From: Zhengitettix transpicula | Taxonomy: Eukaryota; Arthropoda; Insecta; Orthoptera; Tetrigidae | Assembly (NCBI GenBank): GCA_037074705.1 | Contig: CM073591.1 | Coordinates: 161,600,032-161,664,031, forward strand | Direction: 5' to 3' | DNA length: 64,000 nt | Shown here: in pieces, positions 36,690 to 47,784 of the stretch | Numbering within the stretch: the first letter of the stretch is position 1 | Layout: each line of letters begins with the position of its first letter | Translations under genes and position numbers: made by a program | The notes under the pieces: model-generated | Told to the model about the DNA's origin: nothing | The model's database searches: none | What the model saw: the letters and a program-made list of their open reading frames with translations, nothing else

Positions 36690-37476
36690 ACCCTAAGAAA
36701 ATTAAAAATTTCCCCTGGAACTCAAGAGGGTCAAAACTACTCCGCATAACCTTTTCTCAACGTTCACGAACAGGAACAAAAAATTTCATCAACAACCATG
36801 ATTAATGCCAGATTTAAACTCAGCGACTCCTATAATCCCGGAATCGATACTAATATGTTTTTTGCCTTATTTTTAGGTAAACTCCTTCCACCACCACCAG
36901 CACCAAAGTAGAGCTTTCCTCCCTTGTTTTTTAGAGCTGAAATTACACTCTTAAAAATTCTAGAATGACACTATCAAATTAAGCGACACCTGAAACGTTT
37001 TTTTCGACGCTAATAACGACCGTTTAAGAATGTTTTTAATTCCACCCCTTCCACTCCAACCTTAGAGGCGGTAGGTGTGTCTTAACCACTCAGTGTTTGT
37101 TCCTGGATCGTAAGTGACAAGTGTATAAAGTTTTTAAGATTGTAAACGAAAACTTGTTTCAAGCAAATCCTCTCCCACCCGTACATCTAGGAACAGAACT
37201 ATTACGTTAACTATAACCTTGGATTTGACACCAATCCCGGTTGTTTCGTGTATTTTTATGTAACGCCGTTCCATCACCTCCGTTATTGGTGCTTTAAGGG
37301 GACGGAATTATACTCTAAAAACATCTGGGTAGAAACTATTAATCTCATAGGGGAGCGCACAACAAATCACCAAGGTTTCATCGCAATCGAATGAATGGTT
37401 TAGGAGTGCATAGGGGACACACTGATATACAGATACACGGACAAACGACAGACATTCATTTTTATGTATATGGAGA
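36690..37476 (-). mobile_element. Helitron-like non-autonomous element, partial
   Basis: The minus strand near 37,476-37,440 reads CTCCATATACATAAAAATGAATGTCTGTC, the kind of 5' leader often seen in insect Helitrons (ATAAAAATGAATGT-TGT). Further in, GGCGTTACATAAAAATACA..GAAACAACCGGGATT (37,268-37,226) matches GGTGTTACATAAATATAACG..TAAACAACCAGGATT at 60,235-60,275 in the larger Helitron-like element. Two internal blocks (about 36,930-36,965 and 37,290-37,325) resemble each other and suggest diverged tandem units. A 3' hairpin and CTRR end were not found, so the left boundary is approximate. Confidence 0.4.
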
Positions 37477-37489
37477 TGATATAAATGTA

Positions 37490-40400
37490 CGTATATATGT
37501 ATGTTCCTCACACACTATTAAACTTATTGAGTAATTATTTTCAAACTTCACTCCAAGTCTAAGACTAGGTAAAATCGCTGATTAGGTAAACTACTGAGAT
37601 TGCTGTCGAATCTATCGTTTTGGTAATCGCTGAGTTGAATACTGACATTCATGTTGGTTGTTGATGTTCGACAGTATTAGCATGGATATTGGGGTGGGGT
37701 GTTAAAAATGGCTCACATTAGTGTCTAACAAATATGTTTATGGTGTCATTTGTACGGAATATAACACTACCGATGACGTAACTACACGTTTCGTACCTTA
37801 AATATGGAGTAGGGACGAGAAAAGATAATTCTCAGATATATGAAATGACCGAGTGATTTAGGTTTAAATTGTTATTTTTCCGGTCTAATGTAATTTTAAA
37901 ATTTAATAAATACACTGACAACGCTGAGCAATCAGCTAATTAAAAAAATAAGGAAATAGAAAGAAGACATGCATGTAAAATGTGTATTTAATTTTAGTGT
38001 TATCGTAATTGTAATTCCTTAATTACCAGTTGAAAATATTTTTGTATGCTGAATTTACAGTTCTACTATTAGGAATTAATAACATTTAACGGTTTTTTCC
38101 ATCCTGATACTTGAATTAGATTTAAACATGCCCTTTTTATTTGAACTATGTTGGATTTTACTATATTACAGATATTCGACTTAGTCCTAAGTACGAAATA
38201 TGGCCAGAAAATATCCAGGGCAGACTATATCGTTTACTGACCTACATAAAGACTCTACACGTTGTTTGAGACAACTGAGTGAATTATTATAATTGGCCGC
38301 GGACCACGTGAATGTCAACATTAAATCAAATTTTGTCAAAGCCAACAAATCCGACAGTGTTTCAAACTCAAATTCATAAAAACCTGTAGGGATATTATGG
38401 GAAGTTTCAAATTGTAAGTTTTATTCAAATACAGAATTTAATAGCATTTTCGTTCTGCACTATTTTCGGTATATTATTATTTCCTCCATCTTATGCAGAC
38501 AAACTCAGCGAAACAGTTTAATTTCATTTGTAACACTTATTAACAGTGGATTAGGATAACCTCCTCTACTCCCGTCAAGAATTGAGAAAACTTGACAGTG
38601 TTGCGCCAATCATTCGTCACAAAACTTATGGACAGGTCCCGCAGGCCAATTTGTTCAAGTTCCTTGGTTGTTTTGAAAGGGCCGTATTTTGTCAAAGATA
38701 TAAATAACACACAAACTTTAAGAAGATTTAACCATTTTTAGTAAGTTATAAGAGTTTTGAGTAAACAAAATATACTTGTAACAAAATTATATGCATTACT
38801 AATAGAACGTTTTTAATGATAATTCGAGCGTAGCCATAAAAATCCTTGTGGATTTAGTGATTATTAAACTTATTGTATATTATGTAGATAGAATGAGACG
38901 CTGGTCAGTCAGCGAGGTTGCAGTTATATATACAATAAAATATTTCTGAAGAAAATCAATTTAATTTAAAAATATTTTAATATTACAGTCCGTTATTTCA
39001 CACAACATATAGACTAATGTTTCCACATTATTACAAAAGAAACTGGGCAATTGTTGAAAACCTTGAGACAATCTACAGCTTAGCTAAATAATTGCAACGA
39101 GGGTTTGTGATAATAATCCACAATCGACAAATATACCTATTACAATCAACTATATCAAATTATTCTAAATAAGCATAACGCTTAGTTTTACTTTTCGGTT
39201 AAATATAATTAGAGTTAAACTTAATTTTGAATATTGTTGCCTGCAAAATATTTCTATAATAAATTTATATTCTGATTATTTTTTAACGTACCAACTAACA
39301 TTTGGTCTAAATAATGTTTCTTTGAAAAATTCACTCAACGTTCTTCTTAGAGAAATTTTTATATAATAATATATTCGATAAAAACATAAAACCAGAGATG
39401 AAAAAATTTTGGTAAAATTATTTTCAAATTTTTGTAACTGTTGCTTTTTGTATAAGAAATTATATAAATCAAGAATAAACATGAGATCAAACATCAGAAC
39501 TGTGCACTAAAACGTAACTAAACCTTATTGATGTCAAGAAGAATTTGGCCGCTGGAGCAGTGCGGATTTAATTCGCGTCGTATAGTGTAACAGATTAGAC
39601 TTGACAAGAACACGAGCAGACGGATTAACCCTGGCCGCAGAAGAGCCGTACGTAAAGGGGAAACTGTCCATACGCTCAATACGTCGGAGGTGCTACCAAT
39701 TATTCGCTTAAAGAGTTTTGCTGTCAGATGTAAACGAATTATGAACCACGTAATGAATTTCGAGACCTGATGAAATAGATATATGAATTCTAGCTATTTT
39801 GCTTTAATGGATGGGACTATTAAGTTTTTATATAAATTTATGTAAAGTTAAATTTTATATGTAACCTGTGCACGTTCGGTTGCGGCTAGCACGGGCCTAA
39901 GGGACCACAGATGGTGCGGATTAAGAGGTATCACTTAAAGCGCATGCTTCGAGACACCGGTAAAGGATTGTAGTTAGTCTGTTCAATGAAAGCCCATTTC
40001 AAACCAATCTCTAAGAGCAGTTACTCAAAACAGGTTTCCGGTCTAAAGAATATATGTAGAATTCAATGGTTTGCGTCGTTAAGAGTTTTTAAGGGGATAC
40101 AGTTCACAAAATAAACAATCGGTATCTTGTAAAGAGCGAATAGGCAGCTCCACTGATTTATGAAAATCATTTGTGAGTCATCATCCAGGGATAACATAAA
40201 AATACTCCCGCAAGACGAGACCCCACGACTCGGCACGCAGCATTCATCCCATTAAAGGTTTCCGAGAGTAATATGATAAAATCCTTGCATATTCAACATC
40301 TACGTTTTCCCATTCTATTTCCATGGTTTTATTGAAAATTCCATTTGTTAAAGTAATAATTCATTTTATGGTTATATCTTATTGTTTCTATGAAACAGCC

Positions 40401-40575
40401 TCCAGTAACAATCACGGAGAATTTAAATTTTTGTATAATATTAATTTTCTATTCTGGTCCTTTGCGTCTCCTAACATATTTATAAACTCTTTCCTCCCAT
40501 TATTCTCATCGATGAGTAGGTTTTCCAAATATAGATCATGAGTGGTTCTTTTCGCAAGGATAAATTCTGTGTTGA
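37490..40575. other. AT-rich non-coding DNA, no gene seen
   Basis: No frame above 72 codons. The balanced patches at 39,540-39,720 and 39,870-40,050 carry no box motifs or domains that I can support. Confidence 0.55.
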
Positions 40576-40578
40576 GTT

Positions 40579-40670
40579 CCGCATCCCCCCTTTCAAATCC
40601 CTTCATATGCTATTAAAGGGGAGTTGCCCAATGTGGATCACCCTCATGTAGCCTGTTGCCCTTTAAAAAA
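40579..40670 (+). mobile_element. GC-rich A-tailed element, copy A (5'-truncated)
   Basis: Only the last 80-90 bases of the family are present: CCGCATCCCCCCTTTCAAAT, then CTATTAAAGGGGAGTTGCCC, then CATGTAGCCTGTTGCCCTTT and an A tail. Copy B sits directly behind its tail and is bounded by a duplication of the tail plus ATGTATTTGAATT. 5' truncation with an intact A tail is the usual product of LINE-type target-primed reverse transcription. Confidence 0.85.
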
Positions 40671-40683
40671 ATGTATTTGAATT
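40663..40683. repeat. Target-site duplication, left copy (element B)
   Basis: The 21 bases end in ATGTATTTGAATT and recur exactly at 41,224-41,244. They flank the complete copy B. Confidence 0.8.
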
Positions 40684-41232
40684 TGAGACCTGCGGGAGAA
40701 TTCTCTCGCAGGTAACCTGGGAGGGATATTCTCTCGCAGGTCGAACCTTTTAGGAGAGATACGAAGGGGCTACCTTTGGGGATGCCTTTTCCTCTCCATT
40801 TTTGAACTAAGGTTCCCAAAAGCCGAGGCACCTCGGACTGTTTTGAGAGGTGTATGTTCCGGGGTCACAGACCTTGTGCATACGGTAAGAGTTGTCCGCT
40901 ATTCCCATTGGAATAGTCGGCCAGCTGCCTCCTAAACTGGTCGAGGTACGGAGAAGGGAATGCTGCGTCCTCACAGCAAACTTTTTTCCCACTATCGGAA
41001 GGGCGTGGGACAAGTACCAAATGCCCGACCTACCTGATGCAGGTTTTTCCCTGCATTACTTTTAGGCGAATACCGGGTAGGATCCCTAAACCATAGACCG
41101 GGCGCCCTAGTTAACCCTTGGGTACCTTCCTCTACCTTTCCGCATCCCCCCTTTCAGATCCCCTCCTATGCTATTAAAGGGGAGTTGCCACCATGTAGAT
41201 TAGCCTCATGTAGCCTGTTACCCTTAAAAAAA
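40684..41232 (+). mobile_element. GC-rich A-tailed element, copy B (complete, with TSD)
   Basis: This is a full copy of about 549 bp. Its order is: a 5' near-perfect hairpin CCTGCGGGAGAATTCTCTCG (40,688-40,711), a second CTCTCGCAGG block, a GGGGCTACCTTTGGGGATGC block, a self-complementary CCGAGGCACCTCGG, a region around GGTCTCAGACCTTG-like sequence, CAGCTGCCTCCTAAACTGGT, GGGCGTGGGACAAGTACC, an ATGCAGG...CCTGCAT stem, the 3' module AGGGGAGTTGCC...GTAGCCTGTTACCCTT, and an A tail. It is flanked by an exact 21-bp duplication. There is no reverse transcriptase and no clear tRNA head. A weak B-box-like GGTCGAACC occurs at about 40,739. SINE-like behaviour is inferred from the TSD and tail. Confidence 0.85.
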
Positions 41233-41244
41233 TGTATTTGAATT
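41224..41244. repeat. Target-site duplication, right copy (element B)
   Basis: Exact repeat of 40,663-40,683, including the A run and ATGTATTTGAATT. Confidence 0.8.
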
Positions 41245-41249
41245 ATAGG

Positions 41250-42900
41250 GTTGAATGTAATAACGCATTACATACATGCATGTATCTTGCATATACCAAA
41301 TAGAGTTTTTATTATTTCATAATCTTTTAATGAGAAGAGAGAGAAAAATTTACGGATTATCAACGGTCACACACGGAATAGTAAGGATGCATAAGGTGGA
41401 GACACACTGCCATCACGTTACATACTGTCACGTGATTATACGTGAAGTCCCAAAAGTATGGGATACTACACGCCAAAGTTGTCTTACAAATCAGAGACAC
41501 ACTTGTGTCACGGTACGTCACGCCACGGTTATGTCAATGCAATACATTTACAAATATTAATCATTTGTAACCCAAGTCGAATCAGTGGAAATGAAATATA
41601 ATGATTAAAAAACTGAAATGAGAATTTCCAGTGTTGGATATTAGTTACAAAATTTGCGACTAATTAAATAACGTTGAAGCTATTTGAATGTATATACGGG
41701 GTATGAATGTACCAGTAATTATACAAGTGAGTTTTAGTTCTATATTACGTAAGCAGCTAAAATCATAATTTTAGCACAGCTTAATGCGTAATGCGACATC
41801 ATGTGACGAATATCCAACTCATAAAATAAATCTTCGTGGAACTCATGTAACATCAAATGGCAAGTAAACTGTCGCAAAAACCAAGCTTTTGCATCCGAAT
41901 ACTAAATTATTCCTCATCTTATGCTTTTAAAGAATTATGAAAAAATTATGTTTGATTAGTCATCTGACTATTTGGATTGTCTAACAAGTTCTTGAAGAGA
42001 AGCATTTCAGCTCAGTTCGAAGATATTGGATGACAGCGCGATTTTATTTATTATAGAAATAACGTATCAAATTATGCATTATTTGCTTGATATTCTAAAT
42101 TTTAAGTTAAATTTAGTCTATCTCGAAAATTAGGTAAGTAAATTTATCGTATTCATGAATATGAAAAGTGTAGTATCAAAGATGTCGCAATGTTGCCGGA
42201 AATATGAAAATCCGGCGCTGCATGGAATGCCTAGAGAATGTATCGAATGCCAAACGTATAACGTTGCAAGATAAAATATAAAATATTTCACACATCTCTT
42301 CGACATTTTATCTAAGATCAAAAGGTGAGGTGGTAGGACATTGAATTTTCTACAACACTAAAAATGAATATTCTCGGAGTTTTCTGACTGATCAGAACTG
42401 CATCAGAAATCTTGAAACAATTGAATGCGATGTCCAAATTGTTCCTGATCATTAAATAGCTCTCTGATTTCCCGCCTTTACTGGAAGCGGTCAAGCATAC
42501 GTGAGTTGTATGTTTTGGATCATATGTCAAGAAATGAGGTGTTTTAGTGAGAAGAAGGAAATTGAATGTAATTGATGTAACCATTCGTCTACAATGCTGT
42601 GAAAAACCGTCGAATCTCCCATATACTTCTATAGATTTCACTTATTATTCTGTAAGTTGAATCCTGATTAGTGATGCAACGTTCATTTATGGCTGCACTC
42701 TTGTTCTGAAGATTATATTTTTCTTGCATATTTACATGTTACATTTCAAATTAGCTTTAAAATATATTCTCTAGTGTCTGTCAATGTGTTACAATATGAA
42801 GGAAATTACAATATCGCTTGAAACTTCGTTGTAAACTATGTATATTAAGCAAATGAGAAAAAAACAGCCCAGACGTTTACCGTGGACTGTCACACCAGGC
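41250..42900. other. AT-rich non-coding DNA; longest frame not recognised
   Basis: The minus-strand frame at 42,318-42,641 (107 codons) is the longest in the window. It shows no signal peptide, membrane helix or domain that I know, and its composition is like that of the surrounding DNA. I treat it as chance rather than a gene. Confidence 0.5.

Positions 42901-42902
<2 letters not shown>

Positions 42903-42980
<78 letters not shown>
42903..42980. repeat. (TA)n(GA)n compound microsatellite
   Basis: About 22 TA repeats run into about 17 GA repeats. Confidence 0.97.
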
Positions 42981-42982
<2 letters not shown>

Positions 42983-43502
42983 GTAGAAGAGTACGACAAA
43001 CAGTAGGTTAGTAATTCAAAGTCGTTCTCTGAGAGTGACTCAGCCGCAGCACAAGACTATTAATTAGCTTGATTGAAGTTTAATTATCGTATCGCCATAT
43101 TGCTGCCCAAGTGAGACACCATTCCATTCCACATAGGTTTAAAATATATTTTGTTATCAAATCGAGGTTCACAAATTCGTTGTTCTTAAATCACCGAGTC
43201 ATCAAAAAATTATAACGTATGATAATCTTATTTGGTGGTGAGTTCAGTGAAAGAATCATTGGCCTTGTTGGATCACGTAAAAATTGTGGTCAAGTAGAAC
43301 TATTTAAAATGAAAATGAAAGAAATCATAGAATTAGTAATTGAATGCATTGAGTAAAATATTCATTCTGAAGAGAAGATTAATGAGAAATCGCTGATGGT
43401 TGGTTGGAAAAGAAAAGGAAGGGATGATATGCAGACTTTGAATAGAAGAATGAAATGCATTCATATTTGTTATTCCTTATGCTCTTTCTATTCTCCTTCG
43501 CT

Positions 43503-43580
43503 CGACTGGCCATTAGGGATCTTGCTCTATCGAGATTACTGCCAGACTGTCAATTCCTCGTGTTAGGAGGGCAATCAGTC
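43503..43580 (+). repeat. Dispersed repeat fragment, copy 1 (GGATCTTGCTCTATCGAGAT)
   Basis: It matches 44,042-44,092 over about 45 bases (GGCCATTAGGGATCTTGCTC against GCCCATTATGGACCTTGCCC, then CGAGA-GACTGCCAGA). The family is unknown. The second copy leads into a tRNA-related SINE segment, so both may be SINE pieces. Confidence 0.5.
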
Positions 43581-43584
43581 CATT

Positions 43585-44035
43585 ATGTTAAGAAAGTCTT
43601 CAGATTGGACATAATATCAAACACACATCAGCGGAAAATACAGTTTCATATCGTCTCGGGCCTGTGATTTGTCAAAAAAAAACACCAATACGAAATCAGT
43701 TGGACACCCACGTCGCTAGAGGTTGAAGCCGGAAGATCATTCTGTCTGGAGATGTGGTTATGAGCAGTAGTCTGAGTTTCGGACTTGGCAGTCGAATTCG
43801 TCATCGCAGATAGACTCCACCGAAGATTGCAAAGGCGCCCATGACCAGCTGCGAGGGACGTCGCTACGTGACGCCTACAGTCCAAATTGCTAAATCTCAC
43901 GGTTGCGTAGGCACATTGTTTTAAATCTGTTTTCTCGGGCTAGTTTAGCCACAGTAACTCCTAGATTTAATGACTGGTTAGTAAGGGTATAATGTATTAA
44001 TTTTATAATTACATGGCTTTTATTACTGTTACTAC
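43585..44035. other. Unassigned DNA between two repeat copies
   Basis: 43,690-43,900 is fairly balanced in composition and open on the minus strand for 84 codons, but I recognise no product. Confidence 0.4.
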
Positions 44036-44041
44036 TCCTTG

Positions 44042-44275
44042 GATGGACAGCCCATTATGGACCTTGCCCTACCGAGACGACTGCCAGAGACTATCTTACA
44101 TGATACATTCTGGATTCAGGAGTGGCTCCTGGTGAGTGTTGATTCTCCCTCAGCCTTAACCCCTATTTTCATGACCAGGACGAACACAAACATCCATGCC
44201 GTTGCCGTAATTCGAACCCGGAACCTCTGTGATGCGTGATAATGATGCTGGCCACTACACCTCAGCAGATATGTC
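44042..44275 (-). repeat. Dispersed repeat copy 2 with a tRNA-related SINE head
   Basis: The minus strand from 44,265 reads GTGTAGTGGCCAGCATCA (A-box-like), CACGCATCACAGAGG, GGGTTCGAATTACGG (B-box-like) and GGCATGGATG. The same order is seen at 13,533-13,461. It continues into the segment shared with 43,503-43,553. The order of head and body suggests one SINE about 230 bp long. Confidence 0.55.
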
Positions 44276-44279
44276 TTTT

Positions 44280-45590
44280 ATTGGTTTTTAATCAATTAAT
44301 TTCTATTATGAATGTGGTTGTTGTTTTACACGATGAAGACACGTACGGTACTTCCTCCCACCGCATGTAAGGATTTCTAGCGCAAACATTTACTCTAAAT
44401 GAAAGTAGGCACATAGGAGGCGTGGAACTATGGTTTGTAAATAAAGGCAAAAAACGTGACTGGACCGCTTGAAGCCTGATACGGCGATTTTACAGGGAGT
44501 GTGCCACATTGTTTAAGTGAATTATAAAGAAACAATTGCAAATAATCTGTTTACATTCCTAAATATATTTTGTACGCAAGTTAATATCATTATAATTATA
44601 ATTGTTATATGAAATTAAATAATAAAGTAGCGGTTCAAGACTCAAACAGAATTACAAATTATGAACAAACGATAGTATGAGTTATAATGCTTTCCTTTAA
44701 TATAATATTGTAATCGTTCAGTTACGACTAGCGAGTATTTCTGGATAAGGACATTTATTACTTAGATAATGTTTCGCTGCATATGACAGATACACAAATA
44801 TGCTTTCGTGTACATGTTACAGCTATCAATCACCGAGACAACAATTGCTCAGTCTCTCGTTGATGAACATCTGACTGTGGGAAGCGAACAAGCGCTCAGC
44901 ACTATTGAATTACGGGGAAGAACGTCTTAAACGCATAAGACGATTAATCATGAGACGAGCATCTGAAATTATCGAATTCGTGGGCACGTTCCTGCTGCTA
45001 ATGAAATACCTCAGTTAATACATTGCAGCGCTACATCAAAGATGGCGCTACACAACTCAGGTCGGGAATAAGGACCTGCATTAATTAGCTGGAAGAATGG
45101 GGCTATATGAAGGATTTTATCATCTGTGAGAAAAATGATTTCAAATTACAGACCTTACAGCTCAAGGATAATGCTAGAAAAAATATATAAATCAAATTGC
45201 TACCTAGAAAAGCTTTCTCTGAATTCTCACTATATTTTTATTATATACAAAATAAAATAAAATAATCATTAAATTTAACTTCAGTAGATATGTAACGCAA
45301 AATTATTTAAACTTATTTGAATACTGGAAGGATTTGGTGAAACAAACGTCTAGAAGATTAATGCACATGAACTATACAACAAAATCACCAAAACGTAATA
45401 CAATACATATGCTTCAAATGATCAGTTTATATGGTGCGAACAATATACATTTTAACGCATAGCAAAAAGCCAGACACATTCTAATGGTATATTGTTAGAC
45501 ACCAATAATACAAAACTTTAAGTTTTATGTAAAAAGACGTACAATTTTAAATTACCTAAAATAAACTGGCGGTAAATAATTTTTTTTTTA
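44280..45590. other. AT-rich non-coding DNA, no gene seen
   Basis: No frame above 60 codons and no element recognised. It ends in T runs at the first fragment of the GC-rich element cluster. Confidence 0.55.
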
Positions 45591-45599
45591 GAATAAATA

Positions 45600-45648
45600 T
45601 TTTTTTTGAGGGTACATGAGGGTAATCAACGCGGTGGCAACTCCTTTC
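45600..45648 (-). mobile_element. GC-rich A-tailed element, short 3' fragment
   Basis: The minus strand keeps only AAAGGAGTTGCCAC..GATTACCCTCATGTACCCTC and an A tail. It is more diverged than the copy inserted next to it, and so probably older. Confidence 0.75.
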
Positions 45649-46166
45649 TTTTTTAGGGTAACAGGCTACATGAGGGTAATCCACATTGGGCAACTCCCCT
45701 TTAATAGCATAGGAAGGGATTAGAAAGGGGGGATGCGGAAGGGTAGAGGAAGGTAGCCAAGGGTTAACTAGGGCCCCCGGGCTATGGTTTAAGGATCCTA
45801 CCCGGCATTCGCCTAAAGAAATGCAGGGAAAACCCTAGAAAAACCTGCATCGGGTAGGTCGGGCATTGGGTACTTGTCCCACGCCCTTCCGATAGCGGGA
45901 GAGGAGTTTGCTGTGGGGACGCAGCATTCCCTTCTCCGTGCCACGACCAAATTAGGAGGCAGCTTGCCGACTGTTCCAATGGGAACAGAGAAACAACGCT
46001 TAACGTATGCCCAAGGTCCGCGATCCCCGGAACCTCTCAAAACAGGTCAAGTGCCTCGGCATGTGGGAACCTTAGTTAAAAAAAACAGAGAGATGTGAAG
46101 GCATCCACATAGGTAGCCTCCGCCAGAGCTCTATGGGAAGGTTCACCTCCCTTCCGGAAGGGTAGA
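45649..46166 (-). mobile_element. GC-rich A-tailed element, copy C (interrupted by copy D)
   Basis: Read on the minus strand, this is the 3' portion with A tail, most of the body and the start of the 5' region. The missing 5' end, with its hairpin ACCTGCGAGAG...CTCTCACAGG, reappears at 46,725-46,790 on the far side of copy D. A 75-codon minus frame ends in the same peptide (RAWDKYPMPDLPDAGFSRVF) as frames in copies D and F. Confidence 0.85.
46152..46166. repeat. Target-site duplication, left copy (element D)
   Basis: TTCCGGAAGGGTAGA, repeated exactly at 46,710-46,724. It bounds copy D and is derived from the interior of copy C. Confidence 0.75.
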
Positions 46167-46709
46167 TTTTTTTTTTTAGGGCAACAGGCTACATGAGGGT
46201 GATCCACATTGGGCAACTCCCCTTTAATAGCATAGGAAGGGATTAGAAAGGGGGGATGCGGAAGGGTAGAGGAAGGTAGCCAAGGGTTAACTAGGGCCCC
46301 CGGGCTATGGTTTAAGGATCCTACCCGGCATTCGCCTAAAGAAATGCAGGGAAAACCCTAGAAAAACCTGCATCGGGTAGGTCGGGCATTGGGTACTTGT
46401 CCCACGCCCTTCCGATAGCGGGAGAGGAGTTTGCTGTGGGGACGCAGCATTCCCTTCCCCGTGCCTCGACCAGTTTAGGAGGCAGCTGGCCGACTATTCC
46501 AATAGGAATAGCGGACAACTCTTGCCGTATGCCCAAGGTCTGCGACCCCGGAACATACACCTCTCAAAACAGACCCAGGTGCCTCGGCATGTGGGAACCT
46601 TAGTTCAAAAAATAACCAGAGAGATGTGAGAGCATCCCCAAAGGTAGCCCCCGCCAGAGCTCTCTGGGAAGGTTCACCTGCGAGAAATCCTCTCGCAGGC
46701 TTACTTCAG
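46167..46709 (-). mobile_element. GC-rich A-tailed element, copy D (complete, with TSD)
   Basis: This copy is 543 bp, close to the 549 bp of copy B. It has a T run (the A tail on the minus strand) at 46,167, the full body and a 5' hairpin CCTGCGAGAGGATTTCTCGC at 46,679-46,700. It is flanked by an exact 15-bp duplication. Over the first 290 bp it is almost identical to copy C, so both are recent. The minus strand holds a 74-codon frame (46,336-46,560) from an ATG at GTGTATGTTCCGGGG. The same frame and length are open in copy F. Confidence 0.88.
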
Positions 46710-46724
46710 TTCCGGAAGGGTAGA
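46710..46724. repeat. Target-site duplication, right copy (element D)
   Basis: Exact repeat of 46,152-46,166. Confidence 0.75.
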
Positions 46725-46790
46725 GGCCATTAATAGCATAGTAAGACATTTGAGTAAGACATTGACCTGCGAGAGAGATGCTCTCACAGG
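46725..46790 (-). mobile_element. 5' end of copy C, separated by insertion of copy D
   Basis: It contains the family's 5' hairpin (ACCTGCGAGAG...CTCTCACAGG at about 46,764-46,790), which copy C otherwise lacks. It directly follows the duplicated target of copy D. Confidence 0.6.
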
Positions 46791-46794
46791 GCTT

Positions 46795-47440
46795 CCTTTT
46801 GTTGGGGACGACTCATAAAATATCTAGTTCACGGAACAGTTTTGCGGCTTGACTTCTAAAATGTCCAAAACCAACGTCAGAGACTTCCACAGGGGAGCCG
46901 GATTGCTTGAGTGCTGGGAAACACAGCAGGAGCCGTACGTCACCAAAAGCCAAAGATGTACCTCTCTTCTTCCATTATTAGCCACACACGGGCCATAATC
47001 GAATTCTCGAATAATTACTCTAATTATCGACGAAACATAATAAGTGTCATTTTTGAACGTAACTGCCTGATTCAGTTCAATTATTGCGTCTGTTGCTTAA
47101 GATTGTGGAAATTTTGTAAGATAATTTGAAGTCATGCTGTGAACCGTAAGAACGGTGATTTTATAATATTCCAATTTTTTTTGGTAATATTTTTATATTG
47201 ATTCTGATGGTCAACAGACCAATTGTCAAATGTTGCCGGGTGAAATAGACTGGGATGTCATATTACGAGTGTTTGAACTTAATTGTTTTGCGTTTTCACC
47301 ATTAGGTAGTGAATTTTATGTAGAAAATTAGTTAGTCTTCTGAAATTTAGAGAGGTGGGGTCGTGGAAAAGTTATGTTACAGTAAAACTTTAAAACATTT
47401 TAAATATTAATTCTGCAGTAGAGTTAATAGTCTCCTCATA
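46795..47440. other. AT-rich non-coding DNA, no gene seen
   Basis: A 72-codon frame at 46,911-47,129 has no recognised domain. Confidence 0.5.
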
Positions 47441-47442
47441 GC

Positions 47443-47780
47443 TTTTTTTTAGGGCAACAGGCTGCATGAGGGTAATCCACGTTGGGCAACTCCCCTTTAA
47501 TAGCATAGGAAGGGATTTGAAAGGCGGGATGCGGAAGGGTAGAGGAAGGTAGCCAAGGGTTAACTAGGGCTCCCGGGCTATATTTTAAGGATCCTACCCG
47601 GCATTCGCCTAAAGAAATGCAGGGAAAACCCTAGAAAAACCTGCATCAGGAAGTTCGGGCATTGGGTACTTGTCCCGTGCCATTCCGATAGCGGGAGAGG
47701 AGTTTGCTGTGGGGACGCAGCATTCCCTTCTCCGTGCCTCGACCAGTTTAGGAGGCAGCTGGCCGACTTTTCCAATGGGT
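47443..47780 (-). mobile_element. GC-rich A-tailed element, copy E (5'-truncated)
   Basis: The minus-strand copy has its A tail at 47,443-47,450 and about 330 bp of 3' body, ending at CCGACTTTTCCAATGGG. The 5' 40% is missing. No clear target duplication was found. Confidence 0.85.
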
Positions 47781-47784
47781 TGTC

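Noticed and set aside
39540..39620. SINE-like CTGGAGCAGTGCGGATTTAA
   Set aside because: Only a faint resemblance to pol III boxes, with no tail or duplicate in the window.
42318..42641. Longest open frame, 107 codons, minus strand
   Set aside because: No recognisable domain, signal or repeat structure, and composition like the flanking DNA. A frame of this length is plausible by chance in 64 kb.
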